NCBI GenBank assembly: GCA_017163975.1
Contig: JAFFSR010000309.1
Location: 1,441,501 to 1,505,500, forward strand
From: Anastatus disparis
Taxonomy: Eukaryota; Arthropoda; Insecta; Hymenoptera; Eupelmidae
Direction: 5' to 3'
Length of the DNA stretch: 64,000 bases
A program made the translations under genes and the position numbers. This document shows positions 32,678 through 43,905 of the stretch, piece by piece (position 1 is the stretch's first letter; each line of letters starts with the position of its first letter). The notes beneath the pieces were generated by a model. The model saw nothing but the letters and a program-made list of their open reading frames with translations. It was not told the origin of the DNA and made no database searches.

Positions 32678-34740
32678 ATGCTGTCTATCATATTTATCTT
32701 CTTATCTCTTATCAATAGTGATTCTGCAATCATCGGTTTCAACTGTGAATCTACAGATCTAATTATTATTACGTACTCTTTACTAGATATGGGCGAATGT
32801 GATTTTCAACAAGAAAATGTTACTATAAGTAATACAACAATAGAATTACTACAAATTGCAGAATTTAAATCTATAAAAATCATGCAGTGTAAAATAGAAA
32901 TACAGAGAACAGTATTTCACTGTGGAATGTTCAGCCATCTGGGTACTACAGCTCATGTCCTACAAGAGTATCTTTACGAAATCAGCCATCAAAAATGCAA
33001 ATTTATACATGAAACAGGAATATTTAAATATGATAATATTCATACAGTAGCAGATTTTAAAAAAAATTCAAAAAGATCAGTAGGAATAGATTTCGCTGGT
33101 TCAGTTCAGGATAAAACATGCAAAGGAGCATCTTACGCGGATAATTTTGGTTTCTGGGATAACGTTCTTGTCCAAGGCCTCATAAGAATAACTCTATTGG
33201 AAGAATATGCTCAAGTAAGTTTAAAAAACAATTAATTACGATTAAACTCAGGAACCATATGTAAATTTACGGATGAACACTGCATCGATTCACAAGCAGG
33301 CTATACTTTTTGGGAACATTTACCTGCAGAGGAGGGTTTCAAAACAGAATACCAAACCTTATATAGAGGCCCCGCAAAAATAATAAAATCAGCCAATCAA
33401 AATCGCATTTATACTGTAAATTCTATTGAGACAACATTTTCATTATCAGCTTTAAATAATATTAACATTTGTGATAGGATATTAACAAAAACCGAACATC
33501 CTAAATTATTTATCTTAGACCTTTCATATAATAAATTATTATTTGACAATAATGAAATAAGGAAAGAAGTAACGAACTTAGATATATTTACTTACGTGAA
33601 TTCTAAATTTGTATATATAGAAAAATATTTTAGGGCTGATCTTAAAGATTTATACTTTAATATCTTAAAAGAAAAATGCGAAATTGAAAAAAAAATAATA
33701 CGCGAATCTCAATCCCTCGCATCCATAGCTTCCAATGAATTAGCCTATAATATCATGCAAAAACCTGGGTACATAGCTAAACTTGCTGGAGAAGTAGTAC
33801 ATGTAATAAAATGTACACCAGAAGTACAATTAAAACACACAAATAAGTGTTATATTCAACTTCCTGTAACAACAAAGAATGAGACATGGTTTTTAACACC
33901 GAAGACACATATTTTATTGAAATCAGGTACTGAAATAAATTGTAATACAATCATTCCACAATATTATAAAATCGGAGAGGATTGGATAAATCTTTTGCCA
34001 AAACCAAGGACAACAAAAAATATTGTAAAAATTTTAAGACCAAATACTCAAACTTCATGGATGCCTAAAAAAATAACATCACTGGCAACGAGTAGCATTT
34101 ACTCTCAAGAAGACTTACAGGAACTACAACAACATATAATGTTCCCTTTCGAAAAAGCAGCTTTATTAAATGCTATAGCGAGGGGAATTCAGGGTGAAGA
34201 AAATTCAAGAGGAGATTTATTAAGTAATTTACTAACAGAAAATACTTTATCAAATATAGCAGAAAACACCTGGAAAAAATTCATAAATAAACTTACAACA
34301 TTTTGGTCAATAAGTTCAGCTATAATAATGATTTTAATCATTCTTCACATAATTAAATTAATTATGGATATTATTATAAGGGGATATACCCTTCATACAA
34401 TATATGGCTGGTCCATACATTTATTAGGAGCCATTTTTAGCTCCATTACGTATTTAATAATTATATTAAATAATAATCAAATAAAAAAAATACCAAGATA
34501 TGAAGAAACAGAATTGAAGGAAGTGAAAATAGAAAAACCAGTCATATCAGAGCCCATGGTCTTACAATCTCCTTTGCCTCGACCAACGCCTCCACCTTTA
34601 CCAAATAAATCACCCTATATAACACTACCTTCCACAAGTACATCTACTCCTTCTAAACCAACATCTCAAGAACAAAAAGAGATTCGATTATTCAGTATTA
34701 GTCGTAATTATTTAAAAAAAAAAATATATATATATATATT
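32678..34740 (+). pseudogene. env: Envelope glycoprotein of the retroelement, chuvirus-type, one stop
   Basis: A frame of about 690 codons with a single TAA at 33233. It begins with a signal-peptide-like hydrophobic stretch (MLSIIFIFLSLINSDSAI). The ectodomain has many cysteines, with blocks MQCKIEIQRTVFHCGMFSH and ASYADNFGFWDNVLVQG. Later segments include a conserved-looking IMFPFEKAALLNAIARG. Two hydrophobic segments near the C-terminus (SSAIIMILIILHIIKLI; LLGAIFSSITYLIIIL) could anchor it. The tail is Pro-rich. The pattern recalls glycoproteins of chuvirus-like negative-strand RNA viruses, known to be captured by insect retroelements. The 3' end is cut by a transposon at 34740. Confidence 0.65.
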
Positions 34741-35291
34741 AGGGTGTCCCTTATTTACCAATGTTTTTTTTTTCGTTGTGCCGCCCCCTAGATCTTTAAT
34801 TTATGCTAAAAAATGAAGATTCTACTCGGAAAAAGTGAGAAAAAGACGTTTTAAACCGTGCCTATTTCGCAAAACGAGATTTTAGTCCACGTATACGCAT
34901 TATACTTAATCTAACGTATTTCATTCCTCTACTATGTTAAAAAAGAGCTTTAAACAGTTCAACTATTAGATTTTTTTTATGTAAAATTTAGCATAAGAAC
35001 GAAGTTTTACTTATTTTAGATCAAAACGTACATATAGTAAGGTAAGAGACACTTTTGCATTAATTAAGGTCAGTTTTTTAAATTATTTTTTGCTTTTTTG
35101 ATTAATAATGAAAGTTATTTATGATTTGCCTGATTATTTTGAGTAATAATTTTCAAAAAATAGACATAAAAATTCACAACAATTATAAATTAACATATTT
35201 TGTACATTATGAAATTTCTAAGATTGTTTTCAAAAACAATTTTTGTTTACAATAGTTGGTTTAAGCGTATGATAATATTTTTTTATAATAT

Positions 35292-35523
35292 TAGGGGTAA
35301 CCAGGGGTAAATTGGACCCATGGGACAAACCAGACCAGCATTACTTTATATGAATATACGTAAATATTAGAAGATTAAAACTACATAAAAAACTTTAGCA
35401 ATAAAAGTAATTCAATGTAACAATATTAAAATCTTACTGGTCAAATAAAAATTTACTATATTTTTACATAAAGTGATGCCGGTCCGATTTCCCCGGGGGT
35501 CCGATTTACCCCGATTTCCCCTA
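35292..35523. repeat. TA-flanked MITE, copy 2
   Basis: Same family as 9234-9465: GGGGTAACCAGGGGTAAATT at one end, GATTTACCCCGATTTCCCCT at the other, and shared interior AATATTAGAAGATTAAAA. It lies immediately upstream of the transposon ORF and cuts its 5' part. Confidence 0.85.
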
Positions 35524-35544
35524 CCTTCGATGTATTCAAGTTTT

Positions 35545-36130
35545 TAATTAATTTATTAAAAAACTGTACGATTATGCTGACATTGATTCTTTAGTATCCA
35601 ATGCTGCCTTAGAAAAGATCAAAAGGCATTTATGGTACTTAGCCCCTGAGGCAAGTGCTATTTCATTTTTTGATGATGCTTTATCTTTTGAAGTCAGATG
35701 TCAGATGGTTTTATCGTTAGAAAAAGACTTTTACACTGATGATTTACCTCCGAAAAAATACATAATTAATAATCCTATAGATTTAAAAAATTTTTAAATT
35801 CTAGAATTAGATCACTTTATAAATCATCAATCACTCTTATTTTTTGATAGATTTAATATTAACAAAAACTTTTTGTACACTGATTGTAAGACTTGGTTTA
35901 CTAATAATGATTATTTAAAAGGTTTAGAGATTGTTAAAAATTTACGTGTTGTAAATGATGCTGCTGAAAGAGCTGTAAAACTTACCGAAGATTATATAAA
36001 CAGAACCAAGAATGAAGATCAGAAATTATTCTTGATACAAAATGTATGCCAATTTCGTAAAGATTTTGAAGATGCTAATAAGCAAACAATTGTGAAAAAA
36101 ATAAAATTGCAGGAAAAAGATGATAATTGA
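35545..36130 (+). pseudogene. Unknown transposon-borne protein, C-terminal part
   Basis: About 190 residues in one frame with one TAA at about 35797. Readable blocks are RHLWYLAPEASAISFFDD, RCQMVLSLEKDFYTDDL, and near the end VVNDAAERAVKLTEDYI and NEDQKLFLIQNVCQFRKDF. I remember similar C-termini in uncharacterised invertebrate proteins but cannot name a family. Since it lies between long terminal repeats, it is probably the remains of the transposase or a partner. The 5' portion is missing. Confidence 0.5.
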
Positions 36131-36741
36131 AACTTTATCAAAACAACAAAAATTTTAATAAATTTTATTGCTTTATAATGACTATATTTGTTTTTATTTA
36201 ATATTATATATTTTTTGAGAATTTTGGTGAATTTTACGTACACGCCCATTCGCTTTTACGTGTTTCCGACATTTTGAAATATACAAAGTATGTTGATTCA
36301 TTCGTTTTGTGAATTTTCATGTCTAATATTCTAAAAATTATTACTAAAAATAATCAGACAAATCATAAATAACATTCATTATTAATAAAAAACAAATAAT
36401 CATTAAAAAAAACTGACCTTAACTGATGTAAAAGTGTCTCTTACCTTACTATATATACGTTTTGATTTAAAATGAGTAAAAATTCGAATTCTATGCCAAA
36501 TTTTACATGAAAAAATGTAATAGTTGAACTGTTTAAAGCTCTTTTTAAACATAGTAGAGAAATGAAATACGTTAGATTAAGTATAACGCGTATACGTGGA
36601 CTAAAATCTCGTTTTGCGAAATAGGCACGGTTTAAAACGTCTTTTTCTCACTTTTTCCGAGTAAAATCTTCATTTTTTAGCATAAATTAAAGATCCAGGG
36701 GGCGGCACAAAAAAAAAAAAACATTGGTAAATAAGGGACAC

Positions 36742-36745
<4 letters not shown>

Positions 36746-36782
<37 letters not shown>
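36746..36782. repeat. (AT)n microsatellite
   Basis: AT repeat at the right edge of the TA-flanked transposon; its left edge is also AT-repeat, consistent with insertion into an AT tract. Confidence 0.9.
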
Positions 36783-36786
<4 letters not shown>

Positions 36787-39120
36787 ATAAATTTCATAAT
36801 TTAAAAATATAAAATCAGCCCATAAATGTCGTTCTATTAAATAAGCATTATCACATATATAATCAAACACATATAAATATAGCTGATAATAATTATTTGT
36901 TAGTTATAGAAACAATTATAAAACTTTTTAATTGTGATTTGAAATAAATCACATATACATAATATTCAAATATAATAAAAATTATACATATTTCATTGTT
37001 TTGTGTTACATAAAAGAATGAATGACACTATGCGCGTGTGTCATTCACCTAAACGTGTGAATATCAAATGATATCGTAAGCATATTTGATCTAACAATAA
37101 AAAAAAACAAGACATGATGGATGTACGATACACATCTATAGTAAAGCGATTATAAATTTTATTTTATTTATTTTTCTGCGTGTCATTGATTTATATACTT
37201 TAGTAAGCACATATTTCATTTAGATTTTTAAATATTATCCATCGAAATCTTAACCTTCTATGAATACATATAAGAAAGATAAGGTGGAAACTAAGATAAT
37301 AAAAAATTTTTTTTGTTAATTATTCTTCAAGTTGCATTATTTAGCATATTATTGTTTAAGAAGTAATCTAACAAAAAGATGTAGAGTAAAGTTATAATTT
37401 TATAAGAGATGACTCTTTTATAAAACTAGAATTCAAAAATTTGATACTTTAAGTTTATTAAGCAGTTAATTTTGCGTCCATTGTAAAACAATCCTTTTGT
37501 TTATTTACTGAATCGTTTCCGATTCAACTTTGTGCGGGAAGGGGTGAATGACACTGATCATATGTCATTCATATATGTTCAAGCTTTATAAAATATAGCA
37601 TATTTCAGAAGTATATTTTTTAAATTGAACAAAAAAACAAAAGGATCGTTATAATTAAAATTATACAAATAATCTAAGTAAAAAGTTTATTTAAAAATTG
37701 CTAATACACTTATTATTTTATTTTTCTTTTCTGCAATATAATAAAATTTTACAATTCATCAAATTTGAAATGAATGATAATAAAAAAATCTGAATTTAAC
37801 ATTAATATTACAATCTATGAAACTTATAAATTCTTCTCTTTATATCATTATTAAACAATTAAAGGTTAAGGAATGTAAGGAAAAAGGAAAAAAAAGACAA
37901 CAAACAATTAATACTTATATATATATAATAATTTATGTAACGAATAAGAAAAAAGAAAGAAATGTGTACATGCGTGGATTAATTGATAAGTCATTAATAA
38001 TCAAATTAATAACAAATAAAAAAATACATATATATATTTGAACTCAGTCCTATGATTATTCGGAGAGATTTTGAGGCTGGCAATCGATCAGGACTCATTC
38101 AGGTGTTCTTCTCACTGGCAAATCAGATGTAAGTTCACCGGTAGACACCAAATTTTCACCGATGTACATAAAGAAATTATTCTGTATTACTCTCATCAAC
38201 ATACGAATTCCTTGTACAATGGCAATCCGTTCTTCCCAACGGAAGAGGGAGCATAAATTCCAGCCATCAAACTTACTTTCTCTGTCCAACCACCATGCAT
38301 CATTATGGCGTCGATCCATTGAGCGAAATACACGTTTTCATTGCCAATCGACAAACTAAAATAAAACATAAAAGTAAAGGATGGATATAAATAACAAGAA
38401 TTCAATAATAAATATAAATACTAATATTTCATAGAATAAGATAAAAAAAAAAGAAAAAAAAACAAAATTTATATATATGTATATATGTTCAATTAGATTT
38501 TTCTGTTTTCTTACTTACACAAACGTGATGGTATTGTCTTCTCGGGAAATTCATTTTGACTATATTCGAGCTAATAAATTTCGCACTTATATACCCATCA
38601 AAATTATAAAAAAAAAGTTAGACTACGTTAAAATTTCTCTAAATTGCATATCTTTGCATTCCTATAAGTCATTCACTTATATTTTTATAAGACATTTCTA
38701 ACATTGTCATTCTCTTTAGCTGAATCGCATCAGCAATATGTTATTCACCTTTTGTTAAATACACCAAAATCATTGTAAAATATATTTTACTACTTATTAT
38801 GATGGTTTCTGTACAATCTTTGAGGCCCAAGGTGTACGAAATAAAACGTACCCTTGTGCATTAGTATTTATTCAGATATAAAAATATGTACATTTATCAA
38901 TTAAGCTTGTAATAATTATCTGTAAATTGTTCGATAACTATTTTGTTTTTCTTTTTTTTTTCGATTGCCTATCTTTCCGATATGCAATCTCTTGAGCCCC
39001 AAGGTTTTACGTCACAACGTATCCTTATATGTTACTTCTTAACTTACAATTGTTAAAATATCTTTCTACTAATATGATATTGATGAACTAATTAAACAGT
39101 CATCGAACAATAAAAGAATG
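36783..39120. other. Unassigned AT-rich DNA with a possible exon
   Basis: Mostly AT-rich with no gene. On the minus strand 38205-38355 is GC-richer and follows a TTTTATTTTAG acceptor; it reads SIGNENVYFAQWIDAIM and HGGWTEK before a GTAAGT donor at 38276 or a GTATGT at 38204. I could not connect it to neighbouring exons or recognise a family. At 38815-39040 two related hairpin words (AAGG..GTACG..CGTAC..CCTT) occur. Confidence 0.35.
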
Positions 39121-39122
39121 TG

Positions 39123-40725
39123 TTCCACATAGCATGAAATATTTATGAAAGCTTTCAGAAATATTTGCAAGGAAAGAATGAAAGATTTCAAACATCTTTC
39201 GATGAAAGATTGTTGAAAGCCCGCTATGTCCGCCTGAGGAACTGCAAATAAATATTTCAATGAAAGTTTTCTGAAAGATTTCAACAAGATTTTCTAAAAT
39301 ATTTCAAATGAATATTTAGGAAATATTTATGCGATATTTCGAAGCAATATTTAAACAATCAAATAAATCTTTCATGAAAGATTTATGAAAGATTTCAGCA
39401 ATATTTAAAGTAATATTCCAAGGGAATCTTTTTGAAAGATTTCTGCAATCTTTCATTGCAAGATTATCAGAGTTACAAAAATCTTTCGTGAAAGATTTAT
39501 GAAAGAATTTAGCAACATTGCCGGTAATATTTCAAGAAAATATTTATAAAAGATTTCTACAATTTTTCATTGCAAAATTACCACAGTTTTAAAAATCTTT
39601 CATGTAAGATTTATGAAAGTTAGTGTGAAGGTTTTTGGCTGAAGCATGGTGAACACTGGAGAGAAATCTTTTATAAATCTTTCAAACAGGTTTCCTTAAA
39701 AATTTCTATGAAAGCTTTCAACAATCTTTCGCTGTAATCTAAGTAAACAAAAAATCTCGCAGAGAAATATTGTTGAAAGATTTTATAAAATATTCCATGA
39801 AGCTTTCTTTGAGAGATTACTACTATATTTCCTTGCAATATTACATGAAAGATTTATGAAATATTGCGTCAAGATTTTTGGGAACAGCATGGAGAACGCT
39901 CAGGAGCAATCTTTCATAAATCTTTCAATTATGTTTCCTGAAAGATTTCTATGAAAGCTTCCAACAATCTTTCATCGCAGTCTAAGTAAACCATAAATCT
40001 TGCAGAGAAATATTGTTGAAAGATTTCATGAAATATTCCGTGAAACCTTCTTTGTGAGATTGCTACTACGTTTCGTTGCAATATTGTATTAAAGATTTAT
40101 AGAAGATTGCGTGAAGGTTTCGAGGTACAGTAGGGAAAACGTATGGGAGAAATCTTGCATAAATCTTTCAAACATGTTTCATGAAAGATTTCAATGAAAG
40201 CTTCCAATAATCTTTCATCGCAGTCTAAGTAAACCAAAAATCTTGCAGTGAAATATTGTTGAAAGATTTATGAAATATTCTGTGAAGCCTTCTCTGTAAG
40301 ATCGTTAATATATTTCCTTGCAATGTTGCATAAAAGATTTATGAAAGATTGCGTGAAGTTTTCGAGGTACAGCTAGGAGAACGCCTGTGAGAAATCTTTC
40401 ATAAATCTTTCAATCATGTTTCGTGAAAACTTTCTTTGAAAGCTTTCAGCAATCTTTCATTGTAATATAAGTGAACCAATAATCTTGCAGAGAAATATTG
40501 TTGAAAGATTTATGAAATATTATTTGTAATATTTCATCGAGATTTCATAAAATATTTTAATATAATATTACTGTAATATTGCTGAAAGATTTCATTGAAA
40601 GATTTTTTAATCGTTCGTTATATCTTGCTACGAAATATTTCAACAATATGTATGAAATATTTCTAAGAAATCTTTCACTGAAAGATTTTGAAATGTTTCA
40701 CTGTTTTATTTCATGCTATGTGGGG
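39123..40725. repeat. Element with CCACATAGCATGAAATA termini and 243-bp tandem units
   Basis: The 17-bp end CCACATAGCATGAAATA at 39125 is repeated inverted near 40723. The interior is built from GAAAGATTTATGAAA-type words at about 10-11-bp spacing. Between about 39640 and 40530 at least four units of about 243 bp repeat; each is marked by AAGTAAACC.AAAATCTTGCAGAGA near 39732, 39977, 40219 and 40460. No coding content. The inverted ends suggest it moves or moved as a transposon. Confidence 0.75.
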
Positions 40726-40811
40726 TTAACCTAAGCAGTAAAGAAACTTTAAGTTGATATTAAGCAACAAGATTCGTTGCTTCGAAATCATTAAATCATA
40801 AAACAAGCAAG

Positions 40812-41381
40812 ATCCACTTATTATTTAATGAAATTATGTCAAGATAAATCTTATAAAAGCGGACTGAAATTAACGACAGTCGGCACTACCCCAGGATCAT
40901 CGTTGGTACCAAGTCGTAAATCCTGTAATTCAAATTAAAATTAAAATTCAAATAAAGTTATTGTATTCAATATTAATTATTTTTACAAGTGTCAATAAAT
41001 ATCTTAAAAGTTTCTTACATTCGACTCGAGTCTTATTTCAAACCGTGCCTATATCTATTATTTATCTGTCTGTATCCAGCCTCCATCTACTTGAATCAAT
41101 CAAGGTAAGAATATTCAATTTATATATTCTCTATTCAAGTTCTCTAAATAAATATTCTTCAATATATTTCAATTGTGAGATTGGTTTAATCAATTAAATA
41201 TTGGTGGAGTTCATTTCACTACTAGATTATACATATATTTATCTTTCATAATTATAATTTAATAATTAATTCAATTATTCTAAATTGATTCAAATTCATA
41301 TTTAAAATCATACAAAAATATTCAACATAATAAAATTATACACTTTTATTTAGTCCTGGTGCAAGCCAGGACTCAACATTT
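40812..41381. repeat. LTR-like direct repeat, copy 2
   Basis: 570 bp, collinear with 23133-23702 and nearly identical. It could be the 3' LTR of the retroelement, or a solo LTR. There is no polypurine tract directly upstream and no matching short duplication around it, so its status is open. Confidence 0.6.
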
Positions 41382-41649
41382 AAACCAACTACTATTTTTA
41401 ATTATAATGAGCATATTTAAGGAAAAACAAAAATTTTATAAATAGATTATATTATATTTTTTTTAGGAAGGCTTGTGAAATAAATGGGTTTAAACTTAGA
41501 TTTTATGAAATATTATTTATTTTTTATTAAAATTAAATTTTTATTGATATAAAATTTTTTTTATCAAAATTTTACAATTTCACTATTGCTGGTTATAAAA
41601 ATTTTTTATTAAATATACATTTTTTAATCTATAATAGTCACATCGCTGG

Positions 41650-41936
41650 CTATTGCAGACCACTGCATGATGAAACTGTTCCCTCATCATCCTGGGTTGA
41701 TTTAGGGAATCTGGCATTCTCATCATCCTCCTGGTTTGACTTAGGGAGCATGGCATTCATCATGATTTTTTTTCCCGTGTTTTTAAGCCGCAAGATTCGT
41801 CTTGCGGCAGGAGGTCTATTCTTCTGAAGAGAAGTACTGCCATTCATGTCTGAAAAAAGAAAAAAAATTATTTAGTTATTTAAATGAATAAACCTATGTG
41901 GATTAAATTATTGTTTAATTTTTAATACTTACTCAT
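41650..41936 (-). CDS. Small two-exon gene or alternative terminal exon, unknown function
   Basis: Exon A ends ATGA just before GTAAGT (coding 41933-41936). An 83-bp intron ends TTTTTTCAG, and exon B is 41650-41849. The joined frame codes for 67 residues, beginning with Asn/Ser, then a basic part with NRPPAARRILRLKNTGKK, then acidic KSNQEDDENARFPKS. The phase-1 junction equals the phase of all introns in the gene at 43906-44685. Exon B could therefore be an alternative last exon of that gene. No family recognised. Confidence 0.45.
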
Positions 41937-42002
41937 GTTAAGGATGTTCAACAATTACGTTAAAGTTAACAGAATGCTTTGAAATTTTGAAATATGATTT
42001 AT

Positions 42003-43306
42003 TATGGGACGTTTCACATCAACTCACCTAACAAAAAAATAGAATTTGTCGAAAATCTGTGAAAATGTTCTATTTGATACCCAAAATATACAAAAAAAAT
42101 TTTAGAGGTCCAGGTCAAAGGGGTTAAGATTTAAACGTGATGGAATTTTTCGAATTTTCCAGATTTTTTGCTAAATAAATATTTTAATGAATTTTTTCTT
42201 CAAAAACTATAAATTTTTCGTTAAAACTTAGTAGAATACTTTTTCTTGGAAATTAGATGTAGAATTCACCTGAATTTTTGCAAATTATAATATACTGATT
42301 TTTATGCTTACTTGATCGATTTAAACATACTATTTAGTATATCTAGAAATCGAGCTGGTTAAATTGGCTTTTTAAAGTCTTATTTTTTTTGTTTTTTTAT
42401 GAGGAAAAAATATACGAAGCCTCCAGTTGGGCAGCCTTCTCAAAGTTACTTATTTGTGCAAAAAAGTCTGAATAAATCGTTATTTTGGATCAATGATGAG
42501 ATTCGTGATTTTTTTTCTGAAAAAGTATTGATTTTTGGGACAAATGTATGAAAATGTTTTTTATTGGAAATTGTATGTAAAATGTATGTAAATTTTTGTA
42601 AACCATTATTTGCTAAACATCACAAATTATAAATGAAATTTTGAAATTTTAAAATTTATTTTTTGTTAAATTTTTAGTATATATGGTTCATAATGTCTTA
42701 AATTACAATTTCTAAAAATATGTTCATATTCTACACATAATTTCCAATAAAAAACATTTTCATACATTTGTCCCAAAACTCAATACTTTTTCAGGAAAAA
42801 AATCACAAATCTCATCATTGATCCAAAATAACGATTTTTTCAGACATTTTTGCACAATTAAGTAACTTTGTGAAGGCTGCCCAACTGAGGGCTTCGTATA
42901 TTTTTTCCTCATAAACAAACAAAAAAAATAAGACTTTAAAAACCAATTTAACCTGCTCGATTTTTAGATATACTAAATAGTATGTTTAAATCGATCAAGT
43001 AAGCATAAAAATCAGTATATTATAATTTGCAAAAATTCAGGTGAATTCTACATCTGATTTCCAAGAAAAAGTATTCTATTAAGTTTTAACAAAAATTTAT
43101 AGTTTTTGAGGAAAAAATTCATTAAAATATTTATTTAGCAAAAAATTTGGAAAATTCGAAAAATTCCATCACGTTTAAATCCTGACTGCTTTGACCTGGA
43201 CCTCTAAAATTATTTTTGTATATTTTGGGTATCAAATAGAACATTTCCACAGATTTTCGACGAATTCTATTTTTTTGTTAGGTGAGTTGACGTGAAACGT
43301 CCCTAT
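42003..43306. repeat. 1.3-kb near-perfect palindrome, TA-flanked foldback transposon
   Basis: The left end GGGACGTTTCACATCAACTC (42006) mirrors the right GTTGACGTGAAACGTCCC (43303). Inversion continues with few differences through the full length to a centre near 42650, so each arm is about 640 bp. Flanks are TA/TATA. No open frame of note. The arms have diverged only slightly by eye, implying recent insertion or arm homogenisation. Confidence 0.85.
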
Positions 43307-43905
43307 ATTAAATTAAAGTACCTCAATTTTTTTCCATATTTTATTCCGCATGTTTTTTCGAGGAATTTAATGTTAAAAATACGAAAAATAACATGGGCTC
43401 GTATGGGTAATCTGAGAATCGATTCCGTTTTATATAAATTTCTCTCACAAAAGTTAACAGATCAAATTAAAATTTATATATTATGAAAGTATATTATCTA
43501 AGGATTGATTTCATATAGTTTTTTATATACCTTTCAGGAAAATTGACAGAGATTTCCAAAGTTTGAGTTAGAGTAAGAGTTAATTTTCGAAAACCCGCTA
43601 CTACTATGTAAGAAATTTGGCAACGTTGCGTATATATAACTTAAGTTTTGAATTGAGAGATACTATTTTTCTGCTAAACTTAACCTACAAATAGAAGCAC
43701 TGCCTTGTCAAATTTCATTCTACATATTACCGAACCTAAATTAATTTATAATAAATTAAATAAAATTTTTAAATGTTTTATTTATTAAATAAAAACGTTT
43801 CAATGTAATTTGAATAATATATTTCATCTCTAAGTGCCATTCGAAGAACTTTTTGTTGAAAAATATTTCATTACTTTAAGTTGACAGCGATCCTTCTTTC
43901 CTATG
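43307..43905. other. Unassigned DNA 3' of the small spliced gene
   Basis: No gene found. It is AT-rich and would contain the 3' untranslated region of the minus-strand gene ending at 43906. Confidence 0.4.

Larger units (their letters stand above)
34740..36745. mobile_element. TA-flanked DNA transposon with about 430-bp terminal inverted repeats
   Basis: The left end TAGGGTGTCCCTTATTTACC (34740) matches the right end complement at 36745, and the similarity extends inward about 430 bp per side (to about 35170 and from about 36318). It sits in an AT repeat at the end of env. The interior holds a broken ORF and a nested MITE (35292-35523). The TA target suggests a Tc1/mariner-like or related mechanism, but the remaining ORF shows no DDE signature I can identify. 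Confidence 0.8.

Noticed and set aside
39123..40725. CRISPR-like array
   Set aside because: The units are about 243 bp, degenerate and without constant direct repeats and unique spacers; this is eukaryotic repeat DNA.
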